Part shown: piece after piece, positions 1 to 5,892 of the stretch
Layout: each line of letters opens with the position of its first letter
Numbering within the stretch: position 1 is the stretch's first letter
Source of the DNA: Chamaesiphon sp.
GTDB lineage: Bacteria; Cyanobacteriota; Cyanobacteriia; Cyanobacteriales; Chamaesiphonaceae
NCBI GenBank assembly: GCA_026786125.1
Contig: JAJAYU010000251.1
Location: 1 to 11,140 of the forward strand
DNA length: 11,140 bases
Reading direction: 5' to 3'
The notes under the pieces: generated by a model
What the model saw: only the letters and a program-made list of their open reading frames with translations
Databases searched by the model: none
What the model was told of the DNA's origin: nothing
Position numbers and translations under genes: made by a program

Positions 1-60
1 CCAACGTGCCCAACTCAGATACTCTGTAAAAGAGTAGTTGATTGGGTTGAAGAATGTTGG
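1..60. repeat. Nested palindromic repeat
   Basis: The segment folds on itself in layers: CCAAC (1-5) pairs with GTTGG (56-60), CCCAA (9-13) with TTGGG (42-46), and ACTCT (21-25) with AGAGT (31-35) around the loop GTAAA. No open reading frame of note covers it. It looks like one member of the palindromic intergenic repeats common in cyanobacteria. No T-run follows on either strand, so it is unlikely to be a terminator. The family is not identified. Confidence 0.4.
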
Positions 61-67
61 CGGAGCC

Positions 68-81
68 TCTCCGTCAGGAGA
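68..81. repeat. Short palindrome, GGAGCCTCTCC-type repeat
   Basis: TCTCC (68-72) and GGAGA (77-81) form a 5-bp stem around GTCA. The surrounding words (GGCGGAGCCTCTCC) resemble fragments of dispersed repeats I know from filamentous cyanobacterial genomes. That likeness is from memory and needs a genome-wide search. Confidence 0.4.
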
Positions 82-174
82 CAACCCAACACGCCCAGCC
101 AAAGTTCCTTTCATCCATTAGACGACGTTTACGTCGGCTCAGATGCCCCTTTAGAAGACAACCAAACACGCCCA
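79..174. repeat. Imperfect 19-bp direct repeat pair
   Basis: AGACAACCCAACACGCCCA (79-97) recurs at 156-174 with one mismatch, 77 bp apart. A degenerate third copy, CCAACGTGCCCAACT, lies at 1-15. The intervals contain separate palindromes, so this is a small cluster of dispersed repeats rather than a clean tandem array. Only two good copies exist and there are no comparable spacers, which argues against CRISPR. Confidence 0.5.
123..136. repeat. Palindrome CGACG-TTTA-CGTCG
   Basis: CGACG (123-127) and CGTCG (132-136) make a 5-bp GC-rich stem with a TTTA loop. It lies between the two copies of the 19-bp direct repeat. It is probably part of the same palindromic repeat cluster, with no visible coding function. 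Confidence 0.4.
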
Positions 175-199
175 ACTAGGACAGCCTATTAGGAGCCAA

Positions 200-233
200 A
201 CAAAAACGGCTGGTAATAGTATTATTACCAGCC
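200..233 (-). terminator. Candidate intrinsic terminator, minus strand
   Basis: GGCTGGTAATA (208-218) and TATTACCAGCC (223-233) form a perfect 11-bp stem around GTAT. Read on the minus strand, the stem is followed by GTTTTTGTTT (207 down to 198), a U-run suited to Rho-independent termination. On the plus strand the following bases are TGTGAAAG, so it would act on minus-strand transcripts only. It lies about 410 bp past the clpX stop, so it may end read-through from clpX or a separate short minus-strand transcript covering 240-545. Confidence 0.55.
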
Positions 234-239
234 TGTGAA

Positions 240-544
240 AGCTTAAACCCCGATTTCCCTTAGTAATGGTGAATTTACAATTAGGTCAGCACTACTAAAA
301 AAGAATTATTAAAATTCGTGTTGCTATACTTAAAGAAATTAAATTAGCGGTTTGAATCTATACATACAATATAGCTTAATTCACTAGATCGAAACATCAG
401 CCATTTGATGTAAATTGTTTCTCAAGCCGATTTCAAAGTGAAAGTAAACATTAATCGGGCTTTGGAGCATATTGGTTGGTATGATACCGCGACCTCGATC
501 GCCATCTGGCGTAGTTATTCCCATCAAACTCAGCTCTAGCTGCC
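240..544. other. Intergenic stretch without a confident gene
   Basis: This AT-rich stretch between two hairpins contains only short reading frames, the best being a 46-codon ORF on the minus strand (384-524). I see no tRNA, known small RNA or convincing promoter. A TATACT word at about 325-330 on the plus strand has no good -35 partner. Confidence 0.4.
384..524 (-). CDS. Possible small ORF, unrecognised (46 aa)
   Basis: An ATG at 524 opens a 46-codon frame starting MGITTPDGDRGRGIIPTNML and ending MADVSI before a TAG. Its codons (GAT, CGA, GGT, CGC, ATC) resemble those of neighbouring genes, and the frame is open for about nine further codons upstream without another ATG. No clear Shine-Dalgarno sequence precedes it. 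I recognise no family, transmembrane segment or signal peptide. It lies downstream of clpX on the same strand, with a hairpin on each side (547-574 and 208-233), which would suit a small separate transcript. It could equally be a decayed gene fragment or a chance frame. Confidence 0.2.
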   Translation of the reverse strand: MGITTPDGDRGRGIIPTNMLQSPINVYFHFEIGLRNNLHQMADVSI

Positions 545-546
545 AA

Positions 547-574
547 ATCGACTAAGCTAAATATCTTAGTCGAT
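547..574 (-). terminator. Hairpin downstream of clpX, weak terminator candidate
   Basis: ATCGACTAAG (547-556) and CTTAGTCGAT (565-574) form a perfect 10-bp stem with an 8-nt loop, about 70 bp past the clpX stop. On the minus strand only TTTGG follows, so the U-tract is short. It may mark the 3' end of the clp transcript or protect it, with the better U-run terminator at 200-233 as back-up. Confidence 0.35.
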
Positions 575-624
575 CCTCAGATTTTCGCTAATACTAAGTC
601 GCAGAACTAAAAACACCATTTATC

Positions 625-646
625 ACCCAGTCTCCCAGTCCCCACT
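625..646. repeat. Short heptad-like array at the clpX stop codon
   Basis: ACCCAGT (625-631), CTCCCAGT (632-639) and CCCCACT (640-646) are three imperfect copies of a 7-8 base unit. They resemble the short tandemly repeated heptanucleotides (STRR) of cyanobacteria. The last unit overlaps the clpX stop (complement of 645-647), so the gene ends inside the array. Confidence 0.5.
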
Positions 647-2036
647 ATGCTGATTCTGGCTTCGGCACTGAAGTTGGGTGAATCAAGATCTCCGCAGTCG
701 ATCGTTTTTCGACCATCTCGCGGGTGATCGTACAGCGGGTTAAATCCTTGCGGGAGGGCAGCTCGTACATCACGTCGAGCATTAGCTCCTCAACGATGCC
801 GCGCAAGGCTCTAGCTCCAGTTTTGCGGCGGTGAGCTTCTTTGGCGATAGCCCGAATTGCATCGGGATGAAATTCGAGGGCAACGTTATCCATCAGTAAT
901 AGTTGCTCGTACTGCTTGACGAGAGCACTGCGGGGTTCGGTCAGGATGGAGACGAGAGCGTTTTCGTCCAATGATTTGAGTGTGGCGATCACTGGGACAC
1001 GGCCGATGAATTCAGGTATCAATCCATACTTGACTAGATCTTCTGGCTCTAAGTGCTTCATCATATCCGCTGTGCGCTGTTCGCGGTTGATAGTTTCACC
1101 TTGCTGGATGAAGCCCATCGACTTTTTGCCCATCCGCTGTTCGATCACTTTGTCTAGCCCGACAAATGCGCCACCACAGATGAACATGATATTGCTAGTA
1201 TCAATTTGGATGCAGTCCTGATAAGGGTGCTTTCTGCCACCTTGGGGTGGGACGCTGGCAATTGTGCCTTCGAGCATCTTCAGGAGTGCTTGCTGGACAC
1301 CTTCACCGGAAACATCGCGGGTGATGGATGGGTTCTCACTTTTGCGGGCAATTTTGTCGATTTCATCGATGTAGATGATTCCCCGTTGAGCTTCTTCGAC
1401 ATCCATGTCGGCGACTTGGAGCAGTCGCAGCAGGATATTTTCGACATCTTCACCGACGTAACCTGCTTCGGTGAGGGTGGTAGCGTCGGCAACGGCAAAG
1501 GGCACGTCTAGGACTTTGGCGAGGGTTTGCGCGAGCATGGTTTTACCACAACCAGTTGGCCCAATTAGTAGGATGTTGGACTTTTGGAGTTCGACCCCCT
1601 CATCGGTGGCGTTGGCTTTGTGGACTCCGTTTACTCCGGTGGGCGGCTCGGCGGATTCGGCAGTAGTGCCCTTCGCTTGGGCATAGCTCAAGCGTTTGTA
1701 ATGGTTGTAGACTGATACAGATAAGACTTTCTTGGCTTCATCTTGACCGATGACTCGATCGTCCAAAAATTTCTTTAATTCCCGTGGTTTGGGCATCTGG
1801 CTGAGATTCATCGGCACAGCTTCGCGACGTTTCCGTTGGGGGTCAGACTTGGTGGGCGGATGACCAGCGGGACCATTGGGATCTAGTAATTCTTCATCGA
1901 GGATCTCGTTACATAGTTCGACACATTCATCGCAAATGTAGACTCCTGGCCCAGCAATTAACTTGCGAACTTGTTCTTGGGACTTGCCACAAAAGGAACA
2001 TTTAAGATGGGAGTCATAGTTTTTGGTAGGTGCCAT
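645..2036 (-). CDS. clpX: ClpX, ATP-dependent unfoldase of the ClpXP protease
   Basis: ClpX is the hexameric AAA+ unfoldase that recognises substrates, including ssrA-tagged proteins in many bacteria, and threads them into ClpP in the cytosol. The N-terminal zinc-binding domain has C13, C16, C35 and C38. Walker A is GPTGCGKT (159-166), Walker B is IIYIDEID (220-227), the pore loop is GYVG (192-195), the RKH loop is 268-270, the arginine finger is in PEFIGR (R346) and sensor 2 is in GARALR (R409). The ClpP-docking loop reads MGF (307-309) rather than IGF. The 463-aa length is slightly longer than E. coli ClpX, with a linker at about 120-150. It is the last gene of tig-clpP-clpX, 132 bp after clpP. 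A small hairpin lies just before its start codon. Confidence 0.98.
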   Translation of the reverse strand: MAPTKNYDSHLKCSFCGKSQEQVRKLIAGPGVYICDECVELCNEILDEELLDPNGPAGHPPTKSDPQRKRREAVPMNLSQMPKPRELKKFLDDRVIGQDEAKKVLSVSVYNHYKRLSYAQAKGTTAESAEPPTGVNGVHKANATDEGVELQKSNILLIGPTGCGKTMLAQTLAKVLDVPFAVADATTLTEAGYVGEDVENILLRLLQVADMDVEEAQRGIIYIDEIDKIARKSENPSITRDVSGEGVQQALLKMLEGTIASVPPQGGRKHPYQDCIQIDTSNIMFICGGAFVGLDKVIEQRMGKKSMGFIQQGETINREQRTADMMKHLEPEDLVKYGLIPEFIGRVPVIATLKSLDENALVSILTEPRSALVKQYEQLLLMDNVALEFHPDAIRAIAKEAHRRKTGARALRGIVEELMLDVMYELPSRKDLTRCTITREMVEKRSTAEILIHPTSVPKPESA

Positions 2037-2041
2037 ATTAG

Positions 2042-2054
2042 CGAGGGTGCCTCG
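2042..2054 (-). promoter_or_regulatory. Hairpin just upstream of the clpX start
   Basis: On the minus strand CGAGG, CAC and CCTCG form a 5-bp GC-rich stem with a 3-nt loop, ending five bases before the clpX ATG. The only Shine-Dalgarno-like word nearby (GAGG) lies within its 5' arm, so the hairpin could limit ribosome access. The pairing is seen in the sequence; a regulatory effect is inference. Confidence 0.35.
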
Positions 2055-2096
2055 TGAAGCAATGTAGAGTATTAGTGGTTATTTGACGATAGTTGA

Positions 2097-2163
2097 TTTG
2101 CAGTTATGGCATAGTGTTTGGTCGCTCACCAAGTGAAGGTTAATTTTCACCGATAACTGCAAA
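2097..2163 (-). repeat. 11-bp inverted repeat filling the clpP-clpX spacer
   Basis: TTTGCAGTTAT (2097-2107) and ATAACTGCAAA (2153-2163) are perfect complements 45 nt apart, with an inner GTGAA/TTCAC stem (2133-2137 with 2146-2150). In the mRNA this large stem-loop begins five bases after the clpP stop. No U-run follows, so it is not a typical intrinsic terminator. It may be a processing or stability element that uncouples clpP and clpX levels, or an inserted repeat. Confidence 0.5.
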
Positions 2164-2168
2164 CTGGA

Positions 2169-2816
2169 CTAGATCCGATCGATCACCCGATCGATTAAGC
2201 CGTATGCTTGAGTTTCTGCTGGTGACATCCAAAAGTCGCGTTCGGTATCTTCAGCAATTTTCTCGATCGATTGTCCCGTATACTCAGCCAATAAACCATT
2301 GAGATGATTTTTGAGGTAGAGGATTTCTCGTGCCTGGATTTCGATGTCTACAGCTTGTCCCTGAGCACCACCGGAGGGTTGGTGAATCATAATCCGGGAA
2401 TTGGGTAGGGACATTCGTTTACCCTTGGTACCACTAGCGAGTAAAAACGCGCCCATACTCGCAGCTATACCATAACAAATCGTTACCACATCAGGACGGA
2501 TTTGCTGCATCGTAACATAGATCGCCATCCCTGCTGTAATCGATCCACCTGGCGAATTGATATATAGCTGAATATCTTTTTCGGGATCTTCTGCTTCTAA
2601 AAATAGCATTTGGGCGACTAATGTATCGGCAACTTTATCATCGACACCAGTACCCAAGAAAATAATTCGTTCGCGCAATAATCGCGAGTAGACATCGAAC
2701 GATCTTTCGCCGACTCCAGATTGTTCTACCACCATCGGAACCACATTGGCACCTGCGTAGATTCCGCTCTGGCTGTAACTAGTCACCGAACCGTAAGGAG
2801 AATTAGATCCAATCAT
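2169..2816 (-). CDS. clpP: ClpP, Clp protease proteolytic subunit
   Basis: ClpP is the serine peptidase that forms the two-ring degradation chamber fed by ClpX. The catalytic triad is intact: S120 in GIAASMGA, H145 in MIHQP and D194 in ERDFWMS, with the same spacing from His to Asp as in E. coli. The oxyanion strand reads NSPGG (87-91). At 215 aa it has an N-terminal stretch of about 27 residues before VPMVVEQ, consistent with a cleaved propeptide. Cyanobacteria have several clpP/clpR paralogues. The position upstream of clpX points to the ClpX partner (clpP2 in Synechocystis, from memory). No clear Shine-Dalgarno precedes the ATG. A candidate extended -10 promoter lies about 65 bp upstream. 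Confidence 0.97.
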   Translation of the reverse strand: MIGSNSPYGSVTSYSQSGIYAGANVVPMVVEQSGVGERSFDVYSRLLRERIIFLGTGVDDKVADTLVAQMLFLEAEDPEKDIQLYINSPGGSITAGMAIYVTMQQIRPDVVTICYGIAASMGAFLLASGTKGKRMSLPNSRIMIHQPSGGAQGQAVDIEIQAREILYLKNHLNGLLAEYTGQSIEKIAEDTERDFWMSPAETQAYGLIDRVIDRI

Positions 2817-2881
2817 GATGGAGAATATTGTAATAGAAAATCAAGATTATTTTGATAGGCAAGATTCACCTAACTAATTGA

Positions 2882-2890
2882 ATTATATCA
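2882..2890 (-). promoter_or_regulatory. Candidate extended -10 promoter for clpP
   Basis: The minus strand reads TGATATAAT, a perfect TGnTATAAT extended -10 element. No good -35 hexamer lies 16-18 bp upstream, which extended -10 promoters tolerate. Transcription would start near 2875, giving a leader of about 60 nt. This would let clpP-clpX be expressed apart from tig. Confidence 0.45.
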
Positions 2891-2904
2891 ATACGCCTAG
2901 AAGT

Positions 2905-2978
2905 GTGGAGTGAATAGTAGATAGTTAAGATGAGGAAAACCACACCATTCACCATCCACCATTCACCATCCACTATTC
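2905..2978. repeat. Inverted pair of heptanucleotide arrays (STRR-like), tig-clpP spacer
   Basis: The plus strand carries three heptads GTGGAGT, GAATAGT and AGATAGT at 2905-2925. Then come five heptads of opposite character at 2944-2978: ACCATTC, ACCATCC, ACCATTC, ACCATCC and ACTATTC. GAATAGT (2912-2918) is the exact complement of ACTATTC (2972-2978), so the arrays can pair across a short gap. The last heptad contains the tig stop codon (2973-2975). Heptad tandem repeats of this kind are known in cyanobacteria as STRR sequences. Confidence 0.7.
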
Positions 2979-4361
2979 GGCCACTGCTTCTGCTAAGATA
3001 TCGATCGCTTCAGCTTCGCCTGCATCCTCATCCTCATCATCGTCGTCTGCTGGTTTTAATGAACCTGCTGGTACCAATTCTACTTTGGCGTTATCCTTGA
3101 GCCATGCCAGGGTTTGCTCTTTTTGGAGATCTTCGGTGATGTAAGCCCGCAGACGATTTTCGTCGATATCCTGACCAGCTAATTGAGGCAGGATTTCGGA
3201 CATCTTGGCAACAATCGCTTCGTCAGTCACAACGATACCTTGTTTCTCAGCAATTTCGACGATCGCCAGTTGCTGCTTGAGATTATTTACGGCATCGACG
3301 CGACAATTCTCCTTCATTTTAGGAATTGTTTCACGGGTGAAGAGTTTGTTGACATCCATTCCATACTGACTAAATTGATTAGCCATTTGGTTGAGGATGT
3401 TCATTGTCTCCCGTTCAACCATTGTTTCAGGTAAATCTACTTCCGCGAGGTCAATCAATGCGGCTTCGATCGCCGTAATGATATTCTGGTCGGTAGATTT
3501 CTGCGCTTGCTCTTGGAAACGGGTTTTGATCGATGTTTGGTACTCAGCCAGTGTATCAAAATCGCTTGCTTCCTTGGCGAAATCGTCGTCTAGGGCAGGC
3601 AATTCCTTCGCTTTGAGATCTTTGAGGACAACATGGAAAATCGCAGCTTGAGCGGCTAAATCTTCGCGAGCGTAATCTGCGGGAAAGGTGACATTAACAT
3701 TGCGAGTTTCCCCGATGCTCATCCCGACGATCCCATTGACGAGATCGGTGATGAATTTGCCTTCAGAGAGTTCGATATCAAAATCATCAGCTTGAGCACC
3801 ACTAATTTCGGTACCATCTGCTAATTTACCGTTGTAGTCAACGACGGCAATATCATCGAGTTGGGCGGCTCTACCCACGACTGGAATAATTGTCGCTTTC
3901 TCATCCCGTTGTTGTTCGATGAAATCGGCAACTTGAGCAGCATCGTAAACAAGTTCTTCCGCTTTGACAGCCAATCCGGTATAAGTACCCAACGTTACTG
4001 ATGGTGGTACATCTACAGTGGCATTGAAAGTCAACGTTTGTCCTGGGACAAAACTGCCGAGTAGATCATCAAAATTAGACGAGATCTGGTAGTTGCCAAT
4101 GGCGGGAACTGCTTCCTGTTTAATCGCATCATTAATCGCAGGTTCGAGCAAAGCTTCGAGTGCCATTGCTTTGATCTGCGCTTGTCCCATCCGTTGTAAG
4201 ATTACTTGCCGAGGGATTTTCCCCTTGCGGAACCCAGGAATATTGGCACTGGTAGTCAGTTTTTTGATTGCCTGTTCGTAATATTTAGTCGTTTGGTCTC
4301 CGCCAACTTCAATCTGTAAACCAATCCGGCTTTGTTCGAGTTTTTCCTGGGTAACTTTCAT
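2973..4361 (-). CDS. tig: Trigger factor, ribosome-associated chaperone / prolyl isomerase
   Basis: Trigger factor binds near the ribosome exit tunnel and shields nascent chains. The ribosome-docking signature GFRKGKIP is at 43-50, with F44, R45 and K46 at the E. coli positions. A FKBP-type prolyl isomerase domain spans roughly 168-252 (VDYNGKLADGTEI onward), followed by the helical C-terminal arms. The tail is highly acidic (a run of Asp/Glu at about 438-452). The start is set at the ATG at 4361, giving MKVTQEKLEQ, the usual family beginning; a TTG six codons upstream is open but unlikely. Length is 462 aa. It is the first gene of the minus-strand tig-clpP-clpX group, linking co-translational folding to proteolysis. 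Confidence 0.97.
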   Translation of the reverse strand: MKVTQEKLEQSRIGLQIEVGGDQTTKYYEQAIKKLTTSANIPGFRKGKIPRQVILQRMGQAQIKAMALEALLEPAINDAIKQEAVPAIGNYQISSNFDDLLGSFVPGQTLTFNATVDVPPSVTLGTYTGLAVKAEELVYDAAQVADFIEQQRDEKATIIPVVGRAAQLDDIAVVDYNGKLADGTEISGAQADDFDIELSEGKFITDLVNGIVGMSIGETRNVNVTFPADYAREDLAAQAAIFHVVLKDLKAKELPALDDDFAKEASDFDTLAEYQTSIKTRFQEQAQKSTDQNIITAIEAALIDLAEVDLPETMVERETMNILNQMANQFSQYGMDVNKLFTRETIPKMKENCRVDAVNNLKQQLAIVEIAEKQGIVVTDEAIVAKMSEILPQLAGQDIDENRLRAYITEDLQKEQTLAWLKDNAKVELVPAGSLKPADDDDEDEDAGEAEAIDILAEAVAE

Positions 4362-4390
4362 GATATGTATATCTAACAACAGTCAATGAC

Positions 4391-4419
4391 AATATATAAG
4401 TGGCTAGGCGATCGCATAA
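4391..4419 (-). promoter_or_regulatory. Candidate tig promoter
   Basis: On the minus strand TTATGC (-35, poor match) and TATATT (-10, five of six) are separated by 17 bp. Transcription would start near 4384, about 22 nt before the tig ATG. The HIP1 octamer lies within the spacer and -35 region. The call is tentative because of the weak -35. Confidence 0.3.
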
Positions 4420-4438
4420 TTCATGATATGCTAAACCT

Positions 4439-4483
4439 ATAGTCAGTGAGACTATCAAGATTACCATGCCCATAGCATTGGTA
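4439..4483. promoter_or_regulatory. Two adjacent palindromes in the divergent promoter region
   Basis: ATAGTC (4439-4444) and GACTAT (4450-4455) are separated by five bases. Directly after, TACCATGC (4462-4469) mirrors GCATTGGTA (4475-4483) with one bulged base. Paired palindromes between divergent promoters are a common arrangement for operators, but no regulator is indicated and they might simply form hairpins. Confidence 0.3.
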
Positions 4484-4685
4484 CGTCGCCACAGCATCAT
4501 TATTAAAATAAGATGCAAAGTCGATCGGCACGATTCACCTCTTTTGATGATAGTGCATTGTAAGTATTTGGGATTAATGATTAGGTTAAAATCTTTAGAC
4601 TTCTGAATCGGTAGAGATTTTCGATCGATCGATCATCGAGCTAAAGTAAAATCGTTAGGTCGCTTCGTAACTCATCAATACCAGT

Positions 4686-4690
4686 GGAGG
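4686..4690 (+). promoter_or_regulatory. Shine-Dalgarno that sets a TTG start for asd
   Basis: GGAGG lies eight bases before the TTG at 4699. The same frame also has a GTG at 4684, but that codon overlaps the Shine-Dalgarno and would leave no ribosome-binding site. This favours the TTG start and the N-terminus MSDSYRVAILGATG, which also suits the family. Confidence 0.65.
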
Positions 4691-4698
4691 TAGCTTTC

Positions 4699-5724
4699 TT
4701 GTCTGATTCATATCGGGTGGCAATTTTAGGAGCAACAGGTGCTGTTGGGACAGAATTAATCGAACTATTAGCCAGTCGCAATTTCCCGATTGCTGAACTT
4801 AAATTATTTGCGTCGCCTAAGTCCGCAGGTACGAAGTTAAAGTTTCGGGGTGAGGAAATTACGGTAGAAACTGTCGGGGAGAAATCTTTTGAAGGCATCG
4901 ATATCGTCTTAGCATCGGCTGGTGGTTCGACATCCAAAGCTTTAGCAGCTCAAATCGTAGCTGCTGGGGCGGTGATGATCGACAACTCTAGTGCGTTTCG
5001 GATGTTGCCCGATGTGCCCTTAGTGATTCCTGAAGTCAATCCCCAAGCCGCACAGCAGCACCAGGGAATTATCGCCAATCCCAACTGTACGACGATCCTG
5101 ATGGCGGTAGCGATTTACCCGCTCCACAAAATTCAACCGATTCAACGGATCGTTGCAGCTACTTATCAATCAGCTAGTGGTGCAGGTGCGCGGGCGATGG
5201 CGGAAGTAGAAACTCAAAGTCGGGATATTCTCGATGGGAAAGCTCCCAAGCCAGATATTTTCCCATATCCTCTAGCTTTCAATTTATTTCCTCACAATAC
5301 CCCGATCGACGAACACGGGTATTGTGAAGAAGAGATGAAAATGGTTAACGAAACTCGGAAGATTTTCGGTACGCCAGATCTCCGAGTTACGGCTACCTGT
5401 ATTCGCGTTCCCGTACTCCGCGCCCATTCAGAAGCAATCAACCTCGAATTTGCCAAACCATTCGAGCCAGATACGGCTCGATCGATCTTAGCCACTGCTC
5501 CTGGTGTAAAATTGGTGGAAGACTGGGAGAATAACTATTTTCCGATGCCGATCGATGCTTCGGGTAAAGATGAGGTATTAGTCGGGCGAATTCGTCAGGA
5601 TATTTCTCATGCGAACGGCTTGGAACTCTGGCTCTGCGGCGATCAAATCCGCAAGGGTGCCGCGCTGAATGCGGTGCAGATTGCTGAGTTGTTGATTGAG
5701 CAGAATTGGCTTAAACGGAAGTAA
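4699..5724 (+). CDS. asd: Aspartate-semialdehyde dehydrogenase
   Basis: Asd reduces aspartyl-4-phosphate with NADPH to aspartate semialdehyde, the branch point to lysine/diaminopimelate, threonine and methionine. Using the TTG start, the nucleotide-binding motif GATGAVG is at 11-17. The catalytic cysteine is C130 in NPNCTT, the conserved EEEMKM stretch is at 210-215, and the substrate-binding and acid-base region RVPVLRAHSE includes R236, R241 and H243. Length is 341 aa, normal for the bacterial enzyme. dapA, the next enzyme of the lysine branch, follows 168 bp downstream on the same strand, separated by paired heptad arrays. A long GTG-started frame (346 aa) exists but lacks a ribosome-binding site. 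Confidence 0.97.
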   Translation: MSDSYRVAILGATGAVGTELIELLASRNFPIAELKLFASPKSAGTKLKFRGEEITVETVGEKSFEGIDIVLASAGGSTSKALAAQIVAAGAVMIDNSSAFRMLPDVPLVIPEVNPQAAQQHQGIIANPNCTTILMAVAIYPLHKIQPIQRIVAATYQSASGAGARAMAEVETQSRDILDGKAPKPDIFPYPLAFNLFPHNTPIDEHGYCEEEMKMVNETRKIFGTPDLRVTATCIRVPVLRAHSEAINLEFAKPFEPDTARSILATAPGVKLVEDWENNYFPMPIDASGKDEVLVGRIRQDISHANGLELWLCGDQIRKGAALNAVQIAELLIEQNWLKRK

Positions 5725-5726
5725 AA

Positions 5727-5754
5727 GGGAATAGGGGATAGGGCATAGGGCAAA
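5727..5754. repeat. Heptad array (GGGNATA) after asd
   Basis: Four heptads, GGGAATA, GGGGATA, GGGCATA and GGGCAAA, begin two bases after the asd stop. They are complementary to the pyrimidine heptads just before dapA: AGGGAATAGGG (5726-5736) matches 5855-5865 over 11 bp, and AGGGGATAGGG (5733-5743) matches 5876-5886 over 11 bp. The two pairings overlap, so they are alternatives. Confidence 0.75.
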
Positions 5755-5779
5755 GTAAATATTCTCCCTCATCTCCTCT

Positions 5780-5836
5780 AAATCTAACGCCTAGTCAAAC
5801 ATCATTGCTACAGGAATGCGGGTTTGAATTAGATTT
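5780..5836. repeat. Inner nested stems of the asd-dapA spacer
   Basis: Between the two heptad arrays, AAATCTAA (5780-5787) pairs with TTAGATTT (5829-5836), and within it TCAAAC (5795-5800) pairs with GTTTGA (5822-5827). With the outer heptads, almost the whole spacer could fold into one long interrupted hairpin, like a small non-autonomous element. Confidence 0.5.
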
Positions 5837-5846
5837 TTAGTTTAAT

Positions 5847-5888
5847 TCCCTTATCCCTATTCCCTACTCCCTACTCCCTATCCCCTTC
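5847..5888. repeat. Heptad array (TCCCTAN) abutting the dapA start
   Basis: Six consecutive heptads run TCCCTTA, TCCCTAT, TCCCTAC, TCCCTAC, TCCCTAT and CCCCTTC. A further CCCC (5889-5892) leads straight to the dapA ATG at 5893. The array therefore occupies the place where a purine-rich Shine-Dalgarno would be, and dapA has none. Confidence 0.75.
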
Positions 5889-5892
5889 CCCC

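Larger units (their letters stand above)
4362..4698. promoter_or_regulatory. Divergent tig / asd promoter region
   Basis: This 337-bp gap between divergent genes must hold both promoters. It contains a candidate tig promoter (4391-4419), one HIP1 octamer (4408-4415), two adjacent palindromes (4439-4455 and 4462-4483) and a short CGAT tandem run at 4621-4632. A TAAAAT word at 4587-4592 could be an asd -10 element, but no acceptable -35 lies at the right spacing. No gene is visible in it. Confidence 0.6.

Noticed and set aside
1..180. Possible CRISPR array or tRNA remnant
   Set aside because: Only two good repeat copies with a 77-bp offset and palindromes between them; a TCCATTAGACGA word resembles part of a tRNA D-arm on the minus strand, but no anticodon arm or acceptor pairing follows.
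481..555. Short plus-strand ORF starting MIPRPRSPSG
   Set aside because: Only 24 codons, antisense to the slightly better minus-strand frame, with GGAG too far upstream.
916..1686. Plus-strand ORFs inside clpX
   Set aside because: They lie opposite a fully intact clpX, have no recognisable domain and are shadow frames.
3010..3052. CATCCT/CATCAT low-complexity DNA in tig
   Set aside because: It encodes the acidic C-terminal tail of trigger factor and needs no other explanation.
4362..4379. Six-codon TTG-initiated extension of tig
   Set aside because: The downstream ATG gives the standard MKVTQEKL start; the extension has no ribosome-binding site.
4667..4681. NtcA-like GTA...TAC site before asd
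   Set aside because: The spacing is nine bases rather than the canonical eight, and no properly placed -10 follows.
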